This document shows, in pieces, positions 34,120-45,590 of a DNA stretch of 64,000 bases. Position numbers and translations under genes: made by a program. The stretch's first letter is position 1; each line of letters begins with the position of its first letter. The notes beneath the pieces are model-generated. The model was not told where the DNA came from, searched no databases, and worked only from the letters and a program-made list of their open reading frames with translations. This DNA is from Hyalella azteca (taxonomy: Eukaryota; Arthropoda; Malacostraca; Amphipoda; Hyalellidae). The stretch spans positions 1 to 64,000 of the forward strand of contig NW_025931632.1 of assembly GCF_000764305.2 (NCBI RefSeq), read 5' to 3'.

Positions 34120-36515
34120 AAGCAGATATTTGGGGTGAGCTGACGCCTGAATCTTGTTTATTTTCTTGTTTTCCTCGTTTAATTGCCTCTCATCTTGAAA
34201 AGAAAGAAGTTGCGCGTTATTCATGACTTCACTTCTTTACGTCACGGGTGTTGGTTCTCCTGAAATATTCAGTGTGCTCTTTTTTGGCAGCTCAATTTAG
34301 CAGCGCGGTCTTAAGCTGCGGGTTTCAAAAACTGCAATTTTGAGAACTCTTTTAGGCAAGCAATTTTTGTTTTTAAAGTAAGCCGAAACTTTTAGGAAAC
34401 CTGTTGGCAACTACCGTCGCGATGTCATGAATATCTTCACATGCATGCAAATAGAAGTTACTTATACTCGTATTTAGATAATGATTTGAGAATCAAGCTA
34501 ACTTGAGGCTTACTGTGAACTTCAACAACATGCAACATTGACTGGACACTGACTAATATATACGTCCAATATTTTGAATCTTCCAAGCAATGTGAGGCTT
34601 TTTTTCAGCCTCAGAATGGAAAGATTTTCGACTTTGATCCTTCATTTTTGGAGTTCTTGAAAATTTTCTGCTGATTTGGTGGTGACGAAAAAAAACTGTC
34701 GACAATAGTAACGAGAAATTTTTATGATAACATACTTTTCTGATAGCATAAATTTTTCTGTTAACACTAAAAAAAACGAACGTACTTGCCGTATTCGTAT
34801 TTTTTCAGTTGCCTTGTAAACGATTTTGTTGCAGCAAGTTGGTGCTGAGATCCAATCTAAATAGCTCTACAGATTTTATTCACTTAGCAGAAAATAACGA
34901 AACACAACTGCTGCACAGTTGATCAAGCTTTGCATTTGATAACAGTCATGCAGTTGATAACAGTTCAAAATTTACTACAAAATACGAACCAGCAAAACGT
35001 TGAGAATATGGCACTTCCGTGTTAATTTGGAGTATTTTAGATACATACTTGAGAATACTGCACGTTATTAATGAAAGCCTAGGCTTAACACAAACATTAC
35101 TTGTTAATAACATGAAGAACATCGACGTAGAAAATTAAATTCATCTTTCTCCGTGTATTCAAAACTGCGATAAACTTCAATCCAAGCGACGTTCATTACA
35201 GCAGCGTGGAACAGGCACCGCATTTACCACATCAAAGTCTCGGCATTGAGTTTTGCAGCAAAGAAAACTGCGCTGGGTGATGATCGTTCGCATCAATGCG
35301 CTGCACATCTGATGTGTGTTTCACGCAGCGCTCGAACTAGATTGCCTGGTTCTTGAAGTCGCTAATCACAATTATCCTTCAAAATTACCGTTGCCTTTCC
35401 CAATTACCATTAAATTCACAGTTTTCAAAGGAATTGCAAATGTAGATGAACTCAGACTGTCCTCCAGCCTGGCGACAATTTTTTATTTACAGTAAATCTA
35501 ATGTAAAATAACCCTACGAGAAAAGTAATCATAACTTCCCTACTTAATTAAGCTCACTTGTCAGCGGCCAAAGTCGGTGCATGCCTGTGGAGGAACGACT
35601 CACTCAGAGACAAGAGTTGAAAATTTCCCAAATAGCTGTGAAATTTGCCTTTTCATGGAAAATCCTGACCCAATTTGGGTGGGAATCAGGAAAAAAGGCG
35701 TAGCAAGGCTATATTCGTTCTCTGCTAGTGCTGGGAGTAAGAAAGTGTGTCACCATTTAGGCAATTTATGGCAAATTCGTTTTCTTGACTGTTGTTTTCA
35801 GGTAGTCTCATGCGTGACTTCAGTTACAGGAATAGCGCTTTGCTTTGAGATGCCGCCAACAAAGGCATGTATCGTCTGGGGTGCGGGATTGCAACTACAC
35901 TCCAACGCTGCTAAATCTCGCGGAAATTGACGTCGGATATTCTAGCAATTTTAAATTTGATCTCTAAACTCATGTACTGACCAAATAATCACCACTGCGG
36001 TATATTCATAGCATGACTAGCTCAACGTACAATGTGAAAAAAGATTGCGGTGAAAAATTATATGCAGTTTAACACAAATATGTCAATGACATTGCAGTTT
36101 AAAAGGTTCTCAGTAATTGGACATGCGATATTGCAGTGCAATCAAACCATCCAATACCAAACGACGAGTTACATTTTTTCTGCCTTTCTTTGATTTTTTG
36201 GAACATTTGCTGTGTGCATTTTTTATTGTGGCGGTGATATCGCAATTTTAGTGTTGCTTCCCTATTTTTTGTGGGTCATCCATCACTCAAAACTTTTATA
36301 AACCCCAAATCCAAATTATTCGGCTGATGACGGAATCACCAAATCATCGATGATGTTATAATTTAAGTCCTCCCGTGTCATTATTTGCCGTTATTTTTCG
36401 ACGAATGCTAATCGTTCCTTAATTTGGTGCAGTTGCAGTTTAGGTGCTTTTTTTATTGAAGCCTGATGCCTCCTGCCTGCTATAATCTTCAGTTGTTGAA
36501 TAGCCTATCCCTCCT
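34120..36515. other. Copy 1 intergenic stretch, no gene
   Basis: Aligned with about 59165-61550. The 117-codon frame at 35577-35930 is cut in copy 2 by TGG to TGA near 60798, so it is not treated as a gene. Copy 1 has about 80 bp extra near 34960-35060; copy 2 has about 70 bp extra near 59690-59765. Confidence 0.5.
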
Positions 36516-36696
36516 TCACAAATGAATGTGTCTTATTGTCAAAATAATGATACGCTATCTTACCCACAATACCAGCAGAGCCCAGAAGTAACGCTGAGAC
36601 AAATTTTTTGCCGGGCCTAACTGAGTTAGGATGACCCTCACGGGGACAGAAAGTGCATCGCTATCAGGACAATGACCAGCTCATTTCTCTCAGTGT
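36516..36696. mobile_element. MITE-1, inside duplication copy 1
   Basis: It carries the family core (CCGGGCCTAACTGAGTTAGG) and an ending CTCAGTGT. Also present in copy 2, so insertion preceded the duplication. Confidence 0.6.
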
Positions 36697-37064
36697 TCTA
36701 CTATGGTACCTGCTACTACTGCTCGCAGTTGTACCAGTAGTTGAGAGCGCCTAATGGTTCCTCGTGCTTCTCATTCTACAGCCCACCTTCAAGGTAGCAG
36801 ACAAATTAAATTATTATCATAAGACTGATGTAGACTGATTCATCTGATGTTACAAATATTGATGATAAGAAAACCAAGTCATTATCATTGCATTAAAATT
36901 ACATGGAATTTCATTAATTCCATGTAATTCCATTAATTAATTAATTCCATTTCATTAATTCCCTAGACAGAAAAATGTGATTTGTGGATACGAAATGCGA
37001 ACAACAAAAGTGAAATTGTGTTAAACAAAAGAATTGTGAAATTGTGTGAAAACAAAAGTGAAAT

Positions 37065-37100
37065 AATGATGCAATCTTCCATTGTCAAGATTGCATCATT
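37065..37100. repeat. Perfect 14 bp hairpin, copy 1
   Basis: AATGATGCAATCTT pairs with AAGATTGCATCATT across CCATTGTC. A second complementary pair, AAAAAGGAAA and TTTCCTTTTT, follows immediately. Confidence 0.8.
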
Positions 37101-37370
37101 AAAAAGGAAAAGAAATTCATATTCTCCTTTCCTTTTTTTCTGAGCACCAACCTTGAAATTAATTGAAGTAGTTAGTTTACGTGTGCATAAAACATTACGA
37201 AGACTAATTAGACGAGCAGCCTTCCATTACGGACGTTACACGACGTCGTTATCACGGCCGATGACACGACGCTCCGCACCCACGGATTTTCCACGTCGAT
37301 TCATTTTCGCATCAACTTTCTAAGAGGCGCTCGTTATACGCACTCACGGAACAACGTCCAGAGAAAAAAA

Positions 37371-37499
37371 TACAACTCAGTACTTACTGCAGCGAGTGAC
37401 AAGTGCGCATTTTCTCGTTGACGAAAACGTGGTCACGGACAGACGGACGGACATGACGAGCACAGAAGAGCCTTTTTTCCATGAATGAGAAAATGCGCT
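37371..37499. mobile_element. MITE-2, short member
   Basis: It begins TACAACTCAGTACTTACTGC, contains GGACAGACGGACGGACATGA, and ends with GAGAAAATGCGCT. It falls in the part of copy 1 that copy 2 lacks at its N, so its age relative to the duplication is unknown. Confidence 0.7.
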
Positions 37500-37564
37500 A
37501 AAAAGGGTTATTTTGTCTGAACAACATTCAGACAAAAAAAAAGGATTATGTTGTCTACATAGTG

Positions 37565-37710
37565 ACACACTTTCCTACCCACATCGCGAGCAGGGAACGG
37601 ATGTAGCCCTGATACGCCCTTTTGCCGACTGAAACTAATTCAGGGTGACCCTCACAAGGAGAAAATGCGCATCGCTATTGAGACAAAGTCCCCGTCATTT
37701 TCCTGTGTGG
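37565..37710. mobile_element. MITE-1, diverged member
   Basis: Family core recognised (TTTTGCCGACTGAAACTAAT then CAGGGTGACCC) and a right part like GCGCATCGCTATTGAGACAA. Ends are eroded. Confidence 0.5.
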
Positions 37711-37811
37711 TGAAACAAACATGTATGTATACATCACTGCGAGTCAAGATGAGGAGACGGCACATCATTTGCAGCTCATTTAATAGCGGGCGGGGGTGTA
37801 GCAGCTCATTT

Positions 37812-38211
37812 TAGGTAGAACAAATTCTCATGGATAGGTAGAACAAATTCACTCGTGGATAGGTGGAACAAATTCACTCGTGGATAGGTAGAACAAATTC
37901 AATCATGGATAGGTAGAACAAATTCAATCATGGATAGGTAGAACAAATTCAATCATGGATAGGTAGAACAAATTCAATCATTGATAGGTAGAACAAATTC
38001 AATCATGGATAGGTAGAACAAATTCTCATGGATAGGTAGAACAAATTCACTTATGGATAGGTAGAACAAATTCACTCATGGATAGGTAGAACAAATTCTC
38101 ATGGATAGGTAGAACAAATTCACTTGTGGATAGGTAGAACAAATTCTCATGGATAGGTAGAACAAATTCACTTATGGATAGATAGAACAAATTCACTCGT
38201 GGATAGGTTGA
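37812..38211. repeat. 23/25 bp minisatellite, about 16 units
   Basis: Each unit contains GGATAGGTAGAACAAATT followed by CAATCAT, CACTCGT, CACTTAT or the shortened CTCAT. Variants are clustered, as expected of unequal exchange. The array lies in the region missing from copy 2. Confidence 0.95.
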
Positions 38212-40579
38212 ACAATTTACAGTTGAAATTGATGGATATAGAACAGTTCAGTTGTCCTTACATCACTAATCATATTTCCAAGCTGGATTGGAAATTTTAT
38301 TATTTTAGCATTTGATTTAAATTAATTAATTAATGTATTAATTTTTTTTAATCAACTTTTGTTTTTATTTATCACGTGGAACTTTCTTTAGATTATTTCA
38401 GTTGCTTGGTAGTCCTATGAATTATCATTACGATTAATTTTACGTATCATTTCAGAGAATGGAAAGAGTTTTTTTTATCACGATCAGATTTTGAAACTTT
38501 TTATAATCGATAATGTAAATTTCAAAAAAGTGCACTCAAAAAAGTAAAAACTAAATTTCACTAAATAATTTCAAAACTTCAATGCTTAAAAACTTTCTTG
38601 CTTCTCCCGTCCTAATTTGGTTAACAAGGACACCCCTGTAGCGTCATTCCCGTTGAACTTGAATCGCATCTTCGCTTTTCATAATTTTGCTTCAATAGGA
38701 AATCTTCTCTGAGAATCGCTTCGTCGTTTCATCTCATTTGCCTAATTCGAATATAAGCTCAGTACGTAAGCGGTCGGTAATCTGCGTATTTTTATCCCGA
38801 TTTTCCAAGCAAAATCTGCCCTAATTCTGTCTTACTATCACCCGCAGTCATACATGAACACAACAGTGGACCGGTGAACAGAAGACAGTGTCGGGGAAAT
38901 ATCTGCCCAAGCTCAGCAAAACTCAAATAATAATACGGGATTACCCTAAGTTAAAGCAATTAAATTGCCTGTAAATTTAATATTTCTACGAAAAAAAATC
39001 ACGTCAATAGCGTTAGTACATTGAATTGTCTATTGTTACCCAACAGTATCACCTTTACAATTTTAGGCTTCATACGCTCAAAAGTTCGTACGTTGCTCGT
39101 TTACTGCAGCATTTATTGTTCATAAGCTGCTACCAATTTGCTGCCAACGTAGCTCATGGGAACTTTCATCGTCCTTTCAATTAACCATAAGGATTTCATT
39201 TGAATTCATTTTAGGGAATTCAAAATTTTATGCAATTAAGGCACGGAAAGTAATCAGCAACATAAAATGCCGTATTCTGCTTCTGAAAAGAGTTCCATAA
39301 AAGTTCATTGATACGATTAAACTCATGCAAAATCTTTTTATCTTCTCTGTCTGCGAATATGCATTCTGAACACGCTTGATCAATAGAGCGACGTTACGAT
39401 ATTTAATTTGTAAATACAAGTTGGATGAGCCGGCGCTGCACTTGAAAGATAATCTCCGAGGTTGAGAGATCGTTAATCAAATCTTCCTCCATGTTATCAG
39501 AGTAATTTGCTAAAAGAAGTTCCGTATGAAAGAAGAACCAGTAGAAATACTCATATAACAATAAAAATCAGTTTTGAAACTAGAAGGACATAATTTTTAC
39601 ATTCATTTTATGAGTTAAATCAACTATCAGTAAATTTTTATTTCAATTCAAGTTTTAAGGGTGAAATCAGACCCCAGTTTGCGATTCGTTATGATTTCAT
39701 CGCAAAATGAAATTTAAGAGCTAGATAATATCCATACAGGAAACATTGTGGACACTTGCGTTTAGCACTTCCAAGCCTGTAACGCGCAAGCAATTTTCTA
39801 AAATCAACAATATAATTATGTTTCCACCAACTGGCAGTAAAGGAACAGTTTTTGTCAACCTTAAATAAATAGCTGAAGCCCTACCATTTCACTTTCATTA
39901 TTTTTGAGATTAGAATGAAACACAATCGGATGGAAGAAAGCTTTATTTCGGCTCGTACTGAAATATTTTGGCGCGGAAACAGTAGAAGATTTCTTAATGG
40001 CAACAGGAAAAGATTACAATTTGAGGACGCAGAAATTTCTGCCTTTAATCATGATCAGTACCACTTAACGCATAAAATAAACCTTATGATGCCAGTATAA
40101 CTACAATTTCATATCACCATTATAGACCTTATAGAGTAATATATTGTCAGTAGGACAGTAAGATTTACAAGAGCACACTAACTATGTGCTTTATTTACAC
40201 AATATACATATTCAGTGGCAACGAAATCACGTGGATAAGCCATCGCTGGCTTGACTAATCAAGATTACTTTATTTACCTATGGAAATGGGAAGAAACCTT
40301 CATATTGAAGTTTATTCAAATCTGACATACATATCGTCGGCTTAATTGCACAATTGAAAAATTTATAGTGTGGTTAATACTCTTAAATCCTTAAATTCTC
40401 ACATAGTTAGATTGAAAGCTTCTATTACATGAGAGAGCAGAGACGCTGTTATGAACGCGGACGCAATGAAACTCATGTTACTAGCCACATCCTTATTGGT
40501 GCGCTCATTTAGCGTTCACTTTAATTAATTCGAGCGAATTATCCAGACAATTTACCGAATCGCTTCCACTCTTTGCCCT
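38212..40579. other. Copy 1 intergenic stretch, no gene
   Basis: The part from 39411 on aligns with 62228-63396. The part 38212-39410 has no counterpart in copy 2. Nothing else is supported. Confidence 0.5.
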
Positions 40580-40722
40580 TGTGTGAAGTTTTAGACTTTA
40601 CATCCATGGTCACGCTGATGCACCGTCTTTGTCGTCCGTTGTCTCGGAGCACTCAACTAGCGGCTCGTTCTCGCAACCGTGGCCAACTGCATGTAACGCA
40701 AAACGTAACTAGCTGCCCATTT
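40580..40722. other. 143 bp identical in both copies (copy 1)
   Basis: Every base from TGTGTGAAGTTTTAGACTTT to GCTGCCCATTT matches 63397-63539, while sequence on each side carries several percent differences. The segment is richer in GC and CpG than its surroundings. A plus-strand frame from ATG reads MVTLMHRLCRPLSRSTQLAA and stays open to the end of the identity. Copy 2 then meets TAG at once, whereas copy 1 continues about 25 codons. It could be an exon, a regulatory element or a gene-conversion tract. Confidence 0.45.
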
Positions 40723-41001
40723 AAGCAAGCTGATTTGCAATATCATCTTGCTTTTGGCAAGCTGATGCAAGATGCTGTTGGCCTCTTGCTGATGGGAGTG
40801 ATGTAGACACAAACTCTATGAGATAATGTTTAATAACAAACCACAGTCGTCTTTTGAAACAGTTGAATCATGAAGCTTCTCATGTATCTGAAATAAATTC
40901 CCTCCTTACACAGCTCCATATCAAAGCGTTAAACAACCTGCAAGGCATCAACAGCCTTGGTCCAGCCAAAGAATGAGAGCCTCTCGACTTTGACCTTTGG
41001 A

Positions 41002-41439
41002 CAGAGCTGGGCAGCGCTACTTTGAAATGTAGCGGCCGCTACCGCTACATGCTCTAAGTGTAGCGGGCGCTACCGCTACAATTGCTTAAATGTAGCACCG
41101 CTACCGATACATGTAGCGTGCTACTGCCCACATCTGGTAACAACTAACATGTTGACACTATAGTAACAGGCTGAGGTTGACAACATTACACCGAAATCTT
41201 TCGTACAGTATTATTCCGTAATTTATATAATGTGTGTATCATGCTGGTTTTTAAATAATATTTAATACTATTAAGTAAAATCTAAAGGCTTTATCTTTAA
41301 ATGTAGCGGTAGCGCTGTAGCGGCAAAACCTCGTATCGCTACTTAAATATTTAGCCAGCACTACCGCTAACGCTACAATTGCTCAAATGTAGCACTGCTA
41401 CCGCTACCGCTACATGTAGCGCGCTACTGCCCACCTCTT
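41002..41439 (-). mobile_element. hAT-like non-autonomous element, copy 2
   Basis: 438 bp flanked by perfect 8 bp duplications CCTTTGGA (40994-41001 and 41440-41447). Ends are CAGAGCTGGGCAGCGCTAC and GTAGCGCGCTACTGCCCACC. The interior is the reverse complement of 8272-8779, including the ACCGAAATCTTTCGTAC phrase and an internal third terminus CTGCCCACATCTG near 41126. The empty site GACCTTTGAATTGGG is readable in the second duplication copy near 63813. No transposase is encoded. Confidence 0.92.
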
Positions 41440-41569
41440 CCTTTGGATTGGGTTTTCTCCACCTCCTCTCACTCACTTTGTAACAATCGTGAAGAAGGCA
41501 CTTTCCAAGTTAGCGGCGGGCGTTGGTACCCGCCTATAATATACTTCTCACGTCTTTTATCCAATGATA

Positions 41570-41723
41570 CTTGCAGTTTTTTCAGCTCACTAGACCTCCA
41601 TCTTGCCTGCTATTTGTTCTGTCTCCTTGATCGTGGTCGTCTCAACCATCCCTCCAAGGACGAAGTTTGAAAGAGTGTTACTATAGATCTACGACATTGG
41701 CTTCAAAGGCAGATTCGTCGAGC
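41570..41723. other. Start of spacer between duplication copies
   Basis: Unrelated to the sequence following copy 2. No feature supported. Confidence 0.5.
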
Positions 41724-42375
41724 AGACTCTCCAGATGAGTGATGAATTCGTGAGCACACACCAGATGAGGACTAAACTAGTGAGTAGACACGCAAGTGGA
41801 GTACTGAACTAGTTAGTAGACACACTATGGGAGTACTAAACTAGTGAGTGTAGACACGAAAGTGGAGTACTGGACTAGTGAGTAGACTTTCGATGAAGAA
41901 CCATTTATTTCTGTCATTGATTACAGCTATCCAAACTCAAGTCACAGCGGAACTTTAACTTCTCGATTTAACCAAACTATGAAGATTATAACTTTCGGAT
42001 AAAGATTTACTTTGGATGCGCGATGGTCGATATACTTTACTGAAGCCTGGACCCGAAATCAGCCTTCCTGATATACTTTTCAAGACCTAAGAAGATCTGA
42101 ACTTCAGTCTCGCTAATAAAACTTTTAAAACCGAACTTTCAGTCACCTGATAAAATTTCTTGATGGCTTAACACCTTCACTCAACCTATTATGTAGGGAA
42201 TTGAAAAATTTCTTACAGTCGACCCACTAGATGAGTACTGAACTAGTTAGTAGACACACCAGATGAGTACTGAACTAGTGAGTAGACACACCAGATGAGT
42301 ACTGAACTAGTGAGATGCAACACCGGACGAGTAATAAAGTCGTGAGTAGATGCCCCAGATGAGTGATTGATTTCG
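41724..42375. repeat. 32 bp minisatellite in two blocks
   Basis: Blocks at 41724-41890 and about 42220-42375 share a unit like CCAGATGAGTACTGAACTAG followed by TGAGTAGACACA. The 330 bp between them has looser repeats, so the array may have been invaded by, or grown out of, related sequence. Codon-like frames here come from the repeat. Confidence 0.85.
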
Positions 42376-43036
42376 ACCAGACTTGTTTTTTATGTTAATT
42401 GATGAATCACATCCTTTATAATGACTTCATCGAAGGCAGAAAATATGATAATTACCGTTCGTTCTTCTCTTAAGTCAATCCCGTGAATTATTAGCACAAG
42501 AAAATTTCTCATCGCAATTGGAGTTGAAATTTCGATAGTAAATATGAAAAAAATTAGCATTTTTTGCTTGCTGTGGCGTTTATTTTTCAGCATTTACGCC
42601 AGAAATTTCAAATGCGTAAAATAGTAATTAAACATTAAAGTGTTAAAGTTGAATTAAACTTGACAGTGATATATAGGATTAGATCCAGGTTGCTTGATTT
42701 CTGCAATAAAAACTTATTTGCATGTAAAACTGACCTTAAAAATGCACGCTAATGCGTCAAACCCAAAAAAGATTGGATTCCAAGTAAAAAAAGTCTCATC
42801 CAATCAACGAACTTGGAAACCGTAAGATTAATATATACATAGATTACATTACGAAAGAGATTACTTAAGTTTTGCAAACTTTCGGAATATTGTTTTGAAC
42901 TTGAATGGCGACAAACATAAATTCACTGAATCGCCCTCGGCCGTGCTGCGTATGGTAATTTTTCATGAGAAGCTGTGTGTAGGGGATACGTACGCTGGAA
43001 GCTTTAGAAGACAGAAAATATTATTCCCATGGGCTG
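42376..43036. other. Spacer sequence, no gene
   Basis: AT-rich; nothing supported. Confidence 0.4.
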
Positions 43037-43276
43037 GGTGTTCTGCCAAGCAATGAATATTGTTTTTAAGTGCTGACGCATTAAAAAACAAGCTATAAAT
43101 ATCCTACACAGGTGGTGCAGGGCTCGGAAAAGCAATAGATGTTTTTTTCCAAGTTCTTGAGAATTCTTCCAAGCAATAAATATTGTTATCAAGTGTTGAC
43201 GAGTTCTGACAAACAATAAATATGGATCTGAAGTGCTGCAGAGTTCTGTAAAGCAATAAATATTGTTCCCACGGGA
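43037..43276. repeat. Degenerate 40 bp tandem repeat, about 6 units
   Basis: Units follow the pattern TTCTG-CAAGCAATAAATATTG followed by TATCAAGTGCTGACGA. The right three are the most similar. Each unit contains AATAAA, so none is read as a polyA signal. Confidence 0.8.
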
Positions 43277-43279
43277 CCT

Positions 43280-43532
43280 GATGCACACAATGCTCGGACC
43301 TAACTGCTGTATTCACCAAAATTCATTGCCTGTCGATCTCAATCTTCGTATTTGCCGTGCGCTACCTGAACCAATTGAAACGGTGGGCCGGGGCCACTTT
43401 GAATTGCTAGGTTTGAAACTGGGCACTAATTTAACTGCGGATCTGCCGTTGCTCTGCTGCACTCCAAAACCAACGATGCACACACGCACCAAGCGAGGAA
43501 TTCGTAACATCGAAACTCGAACAGATTTATTG
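43280..43532 (+). other. Candidate exon ending at a consensus-like donor
   Basis: A plus-strand frame with balanced codon use and higher GC than its surroundings reads RICRALPEPIETVGRGHFEL, then LGTNLTADLPLLCCTPKPTM and HTRTKRGIRNIETRTDLL. It reaches TTG|GTAAGC at 43532/43533 in phase 0. An in-frame TGA follows four codons later, as expected if the donor is used. I found no clear acceptor and no known family. The TRTKR motif could suit prohormone cleavage, but no signal peptide is visible. Confidence 0.25.
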
Positions 43533-44035
43533 GTAAGCGATTGAATTGTCACGCATAAACTTGATTCAACAGTCAAGGATTTCTCACTTCCCAGAGACAT
43601 GAGTTAAATTTCTGGTGAATCATTCAATACCTCATGGAGAACAGCCAATGTTTAACAATTAAATCGAACAAACAAATTGATCGATTCATTTAAAATATAT
43701 AATTTCATTTTGTATAGTTATGAAAACTTCTATTCATTCTCCACATGTTCACCTGGTATTCTGCATTCGGATTGGAGTGAGTATAATTAAGCTTTTGGTC
43801 AATGCGAACGATTTTTTTCCTAGCCTAAAATTTTTTTGTGACTTTTCCAAAGCAAAACAATTGAGCTAAATTGCAAGCAAAAAAATTTCCTCTACTAATA
43901 ATTAACCTAAAAGCTGTTTTTGTGGCAGACTCGAGAAATTAAAAGTGCGCTGGAATTTGTCACAGGCTCATTGCGTTCCATTAATTGAAACTCGAGAGCA
44001 ATTACGATAAAGTAAATGAGGATGAATGACTTCTA

Positions 44036-44392
44036 ATGAACCATGGTACTCGAGCATTTACGGAACACAATTCCGGAGCTGCGGAGTCGGATCTATATCG
44101 CCGTACAAAGTATGTACCAGCGAATAAACGGCCTGGAGTGGGCATCGGTAAATTATACTTGAAACTTTATTTATTTGGGTATGACAGGTCTCAACAAATT
44201 TCGGAAATATGCAGCCATAATGAAATTTTTGTGAAAAATCCAAACTCAAGAGATTTTTTTATCATTGCGGAGGGTGATTCATTCACGTACATTAGAACGC
44301 TTAACAAATACGAAAAATCAACGATATCAGGAATTATCAGGATCGAAAATTCAATCTCACGCGCAAATATTTTTATTTGTAATCATTTGTGA
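44036..44392 (+). other. Unassigned 118-codon open frame
   Basis: Starts MNHGTRAFTEHNSGAAESDL and includes KRPGVGIGKLYLKLYLFGYD. The first 38 codons are better balanced than the AT-biased remainder, and GGCATCG|GTAAAT near 44151 could be a donor, so only the first part might be exonic. No domain recognised. Chance is likely. Confidence 0.15.
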
Positions 44393-45139
44393 ACGGAATG
44401 TAGTTTATATAGGTGTTCCAAAACAACAGTAAGTTTTGTAAAGATATGATAAACTAATTTCATTTTCTGTAGGTACAGCTTGATGGACGGATCAATAGTT
44501 AGGGAAATCATTTGTGGAAATGATCTACAGGCTGAAAATCTCAATTCCTTCTTGCCACGTGTCCAAGGCAAACTTATCTCCTTAAAAAATAACGTTTTTA
44601 CTCTCGTTTTGAACCTGGAGTGAATCCTCTAAGGATCCATCTAGACTTCCCTCACTTTAACCCCATCGATCTCGTGAACCACCTCTTCATCATCGTCATA
44701 AATCCATCAAGACTTGAAGACTTAAGAAGCTCAATAAAGTTCAGGAGCGATCATGGGAGCTAAACTTACGTGCTGGCAATATGGAAGATGCGATCCGTAA
44801 ACTGTAGGCACTGAATTCGTACAAAGTGGAGACTAAGAAATATATGACATCGGGGAAATAGGGTTTTTCTTGTTTACAACAACACACAACCGATGGTAAC
44901 TTAGGAGTTCTATGTTCCAGAATTATCGAGTACTCATATAACATGTGTTGAGGACAATTAGATATGGAAAATTAATCTTAAAAACTGCGCTCAAATGTCT
45001 ATAGTTAGTGGTGGAAAAGAAGTATTATTATGCAAAAATTTCATGCAGACTGTAGGAATGACTAAATTTAAATGCGGTTCAATCTTTTTATAGAGTCAGC
45101 GAGAATTTAGAAGCCGATGGGACCAGTTAGGACACATCT
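44393..45139. other. Spacer sequence, no gene
   Basis: Nothing supported on either strand. Confidence 0.4.
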
Positions 45140-45240
45140 TAGAACTAATATTATATGATATAGTATAATATATTATTATATAATTAATATAATAAAATAT
45201 AACATAATATTACATAATATAATATAATAATTTAATAGAA
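45140..45240. repeat. AT-only low-complexity tract
   Basis: Irregular ATAAT/TATAA runs similar in composition to 18717-18788 but not cleanly periodic. Confidence 0.8.
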
Positions 45241-45469
45241 GTATGAGTGACTGTCAATGCAATGTCGGGCAAAGTTCCGAGACCTGTCACGACCGCCTTA
45301 AACTACAGGCAAACTATGCTAGACTAATGGAAAATATTCCTAACCAACATGCACACTATTATAGAGTAATTCAACCTATTACAAATTATCGTGGAAACTT
45401 ATATAGAATAAAGGAAATAATTATTACCTAACAAAAAAATAAATTCGACTAAAAGGGGCCATCGATCGT

Positions 45470-45590
45470 AATCATGGTATCCATATGCCAATATTATGAA
45501 TTCCGTTATCCGTAATTCCGATATCCAGATTAATGATATCCAGGTTCCCGTTATTAAGAATCCCGCTATCCAGAATGTCATTGTAAACAA
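45470..45590. repeat. Degenerate short repeat rich in TATCC
   Basis: Phrases such as TTCCGTTATCC, TTCCGATATCC and TCCCGCTATCC recur about seven times at 12 to 20 bp spacing, close to the left border of duplication copy 2. Confidence 0.6.

Larger units (their letters stand above)
21733..41569 (+). repeat. Segmental duplication, copy 1
   Basis: The block starts at GACTCGCAATTCATTTTGCC and ends at TTTATCCAATGAT. It aligns collinearly with 45657-63943 from end to end. Sampled stretches differ by roughly 2-6 percent by eye, with many indels. Flanks on both sides are unrelated between copies. No terminal inverted or direct repeats are seen at the borders, so there is no sign that the block is itself one transposon. 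Within it are minisatellites, MITEs and possible retrotransposon relics, but no intact recognisable gene. Confidence 0.95.

Noticed and set aside
35577..35930. 117-codon frame beginning MHACGGTTHSETRVENFPNS
   Set aside because: Copy 2 has a TGA in the middle of the corresponding frame; no family recognised and the start is not a credible ATG context.
36745..36800. Micro-exon pattern: TTCTCATTCTACAG, 12 bases, then GTAGCA, kept in both copies
   Set aside because: Such short acceptor-donor pairs are frequent by chance and no neighbouring exon is visible.
43037..43276. Several AATAAA hexamers
   Set aside because: They recur once per 40 bp repeat unit and so carry no information about a transcript end.
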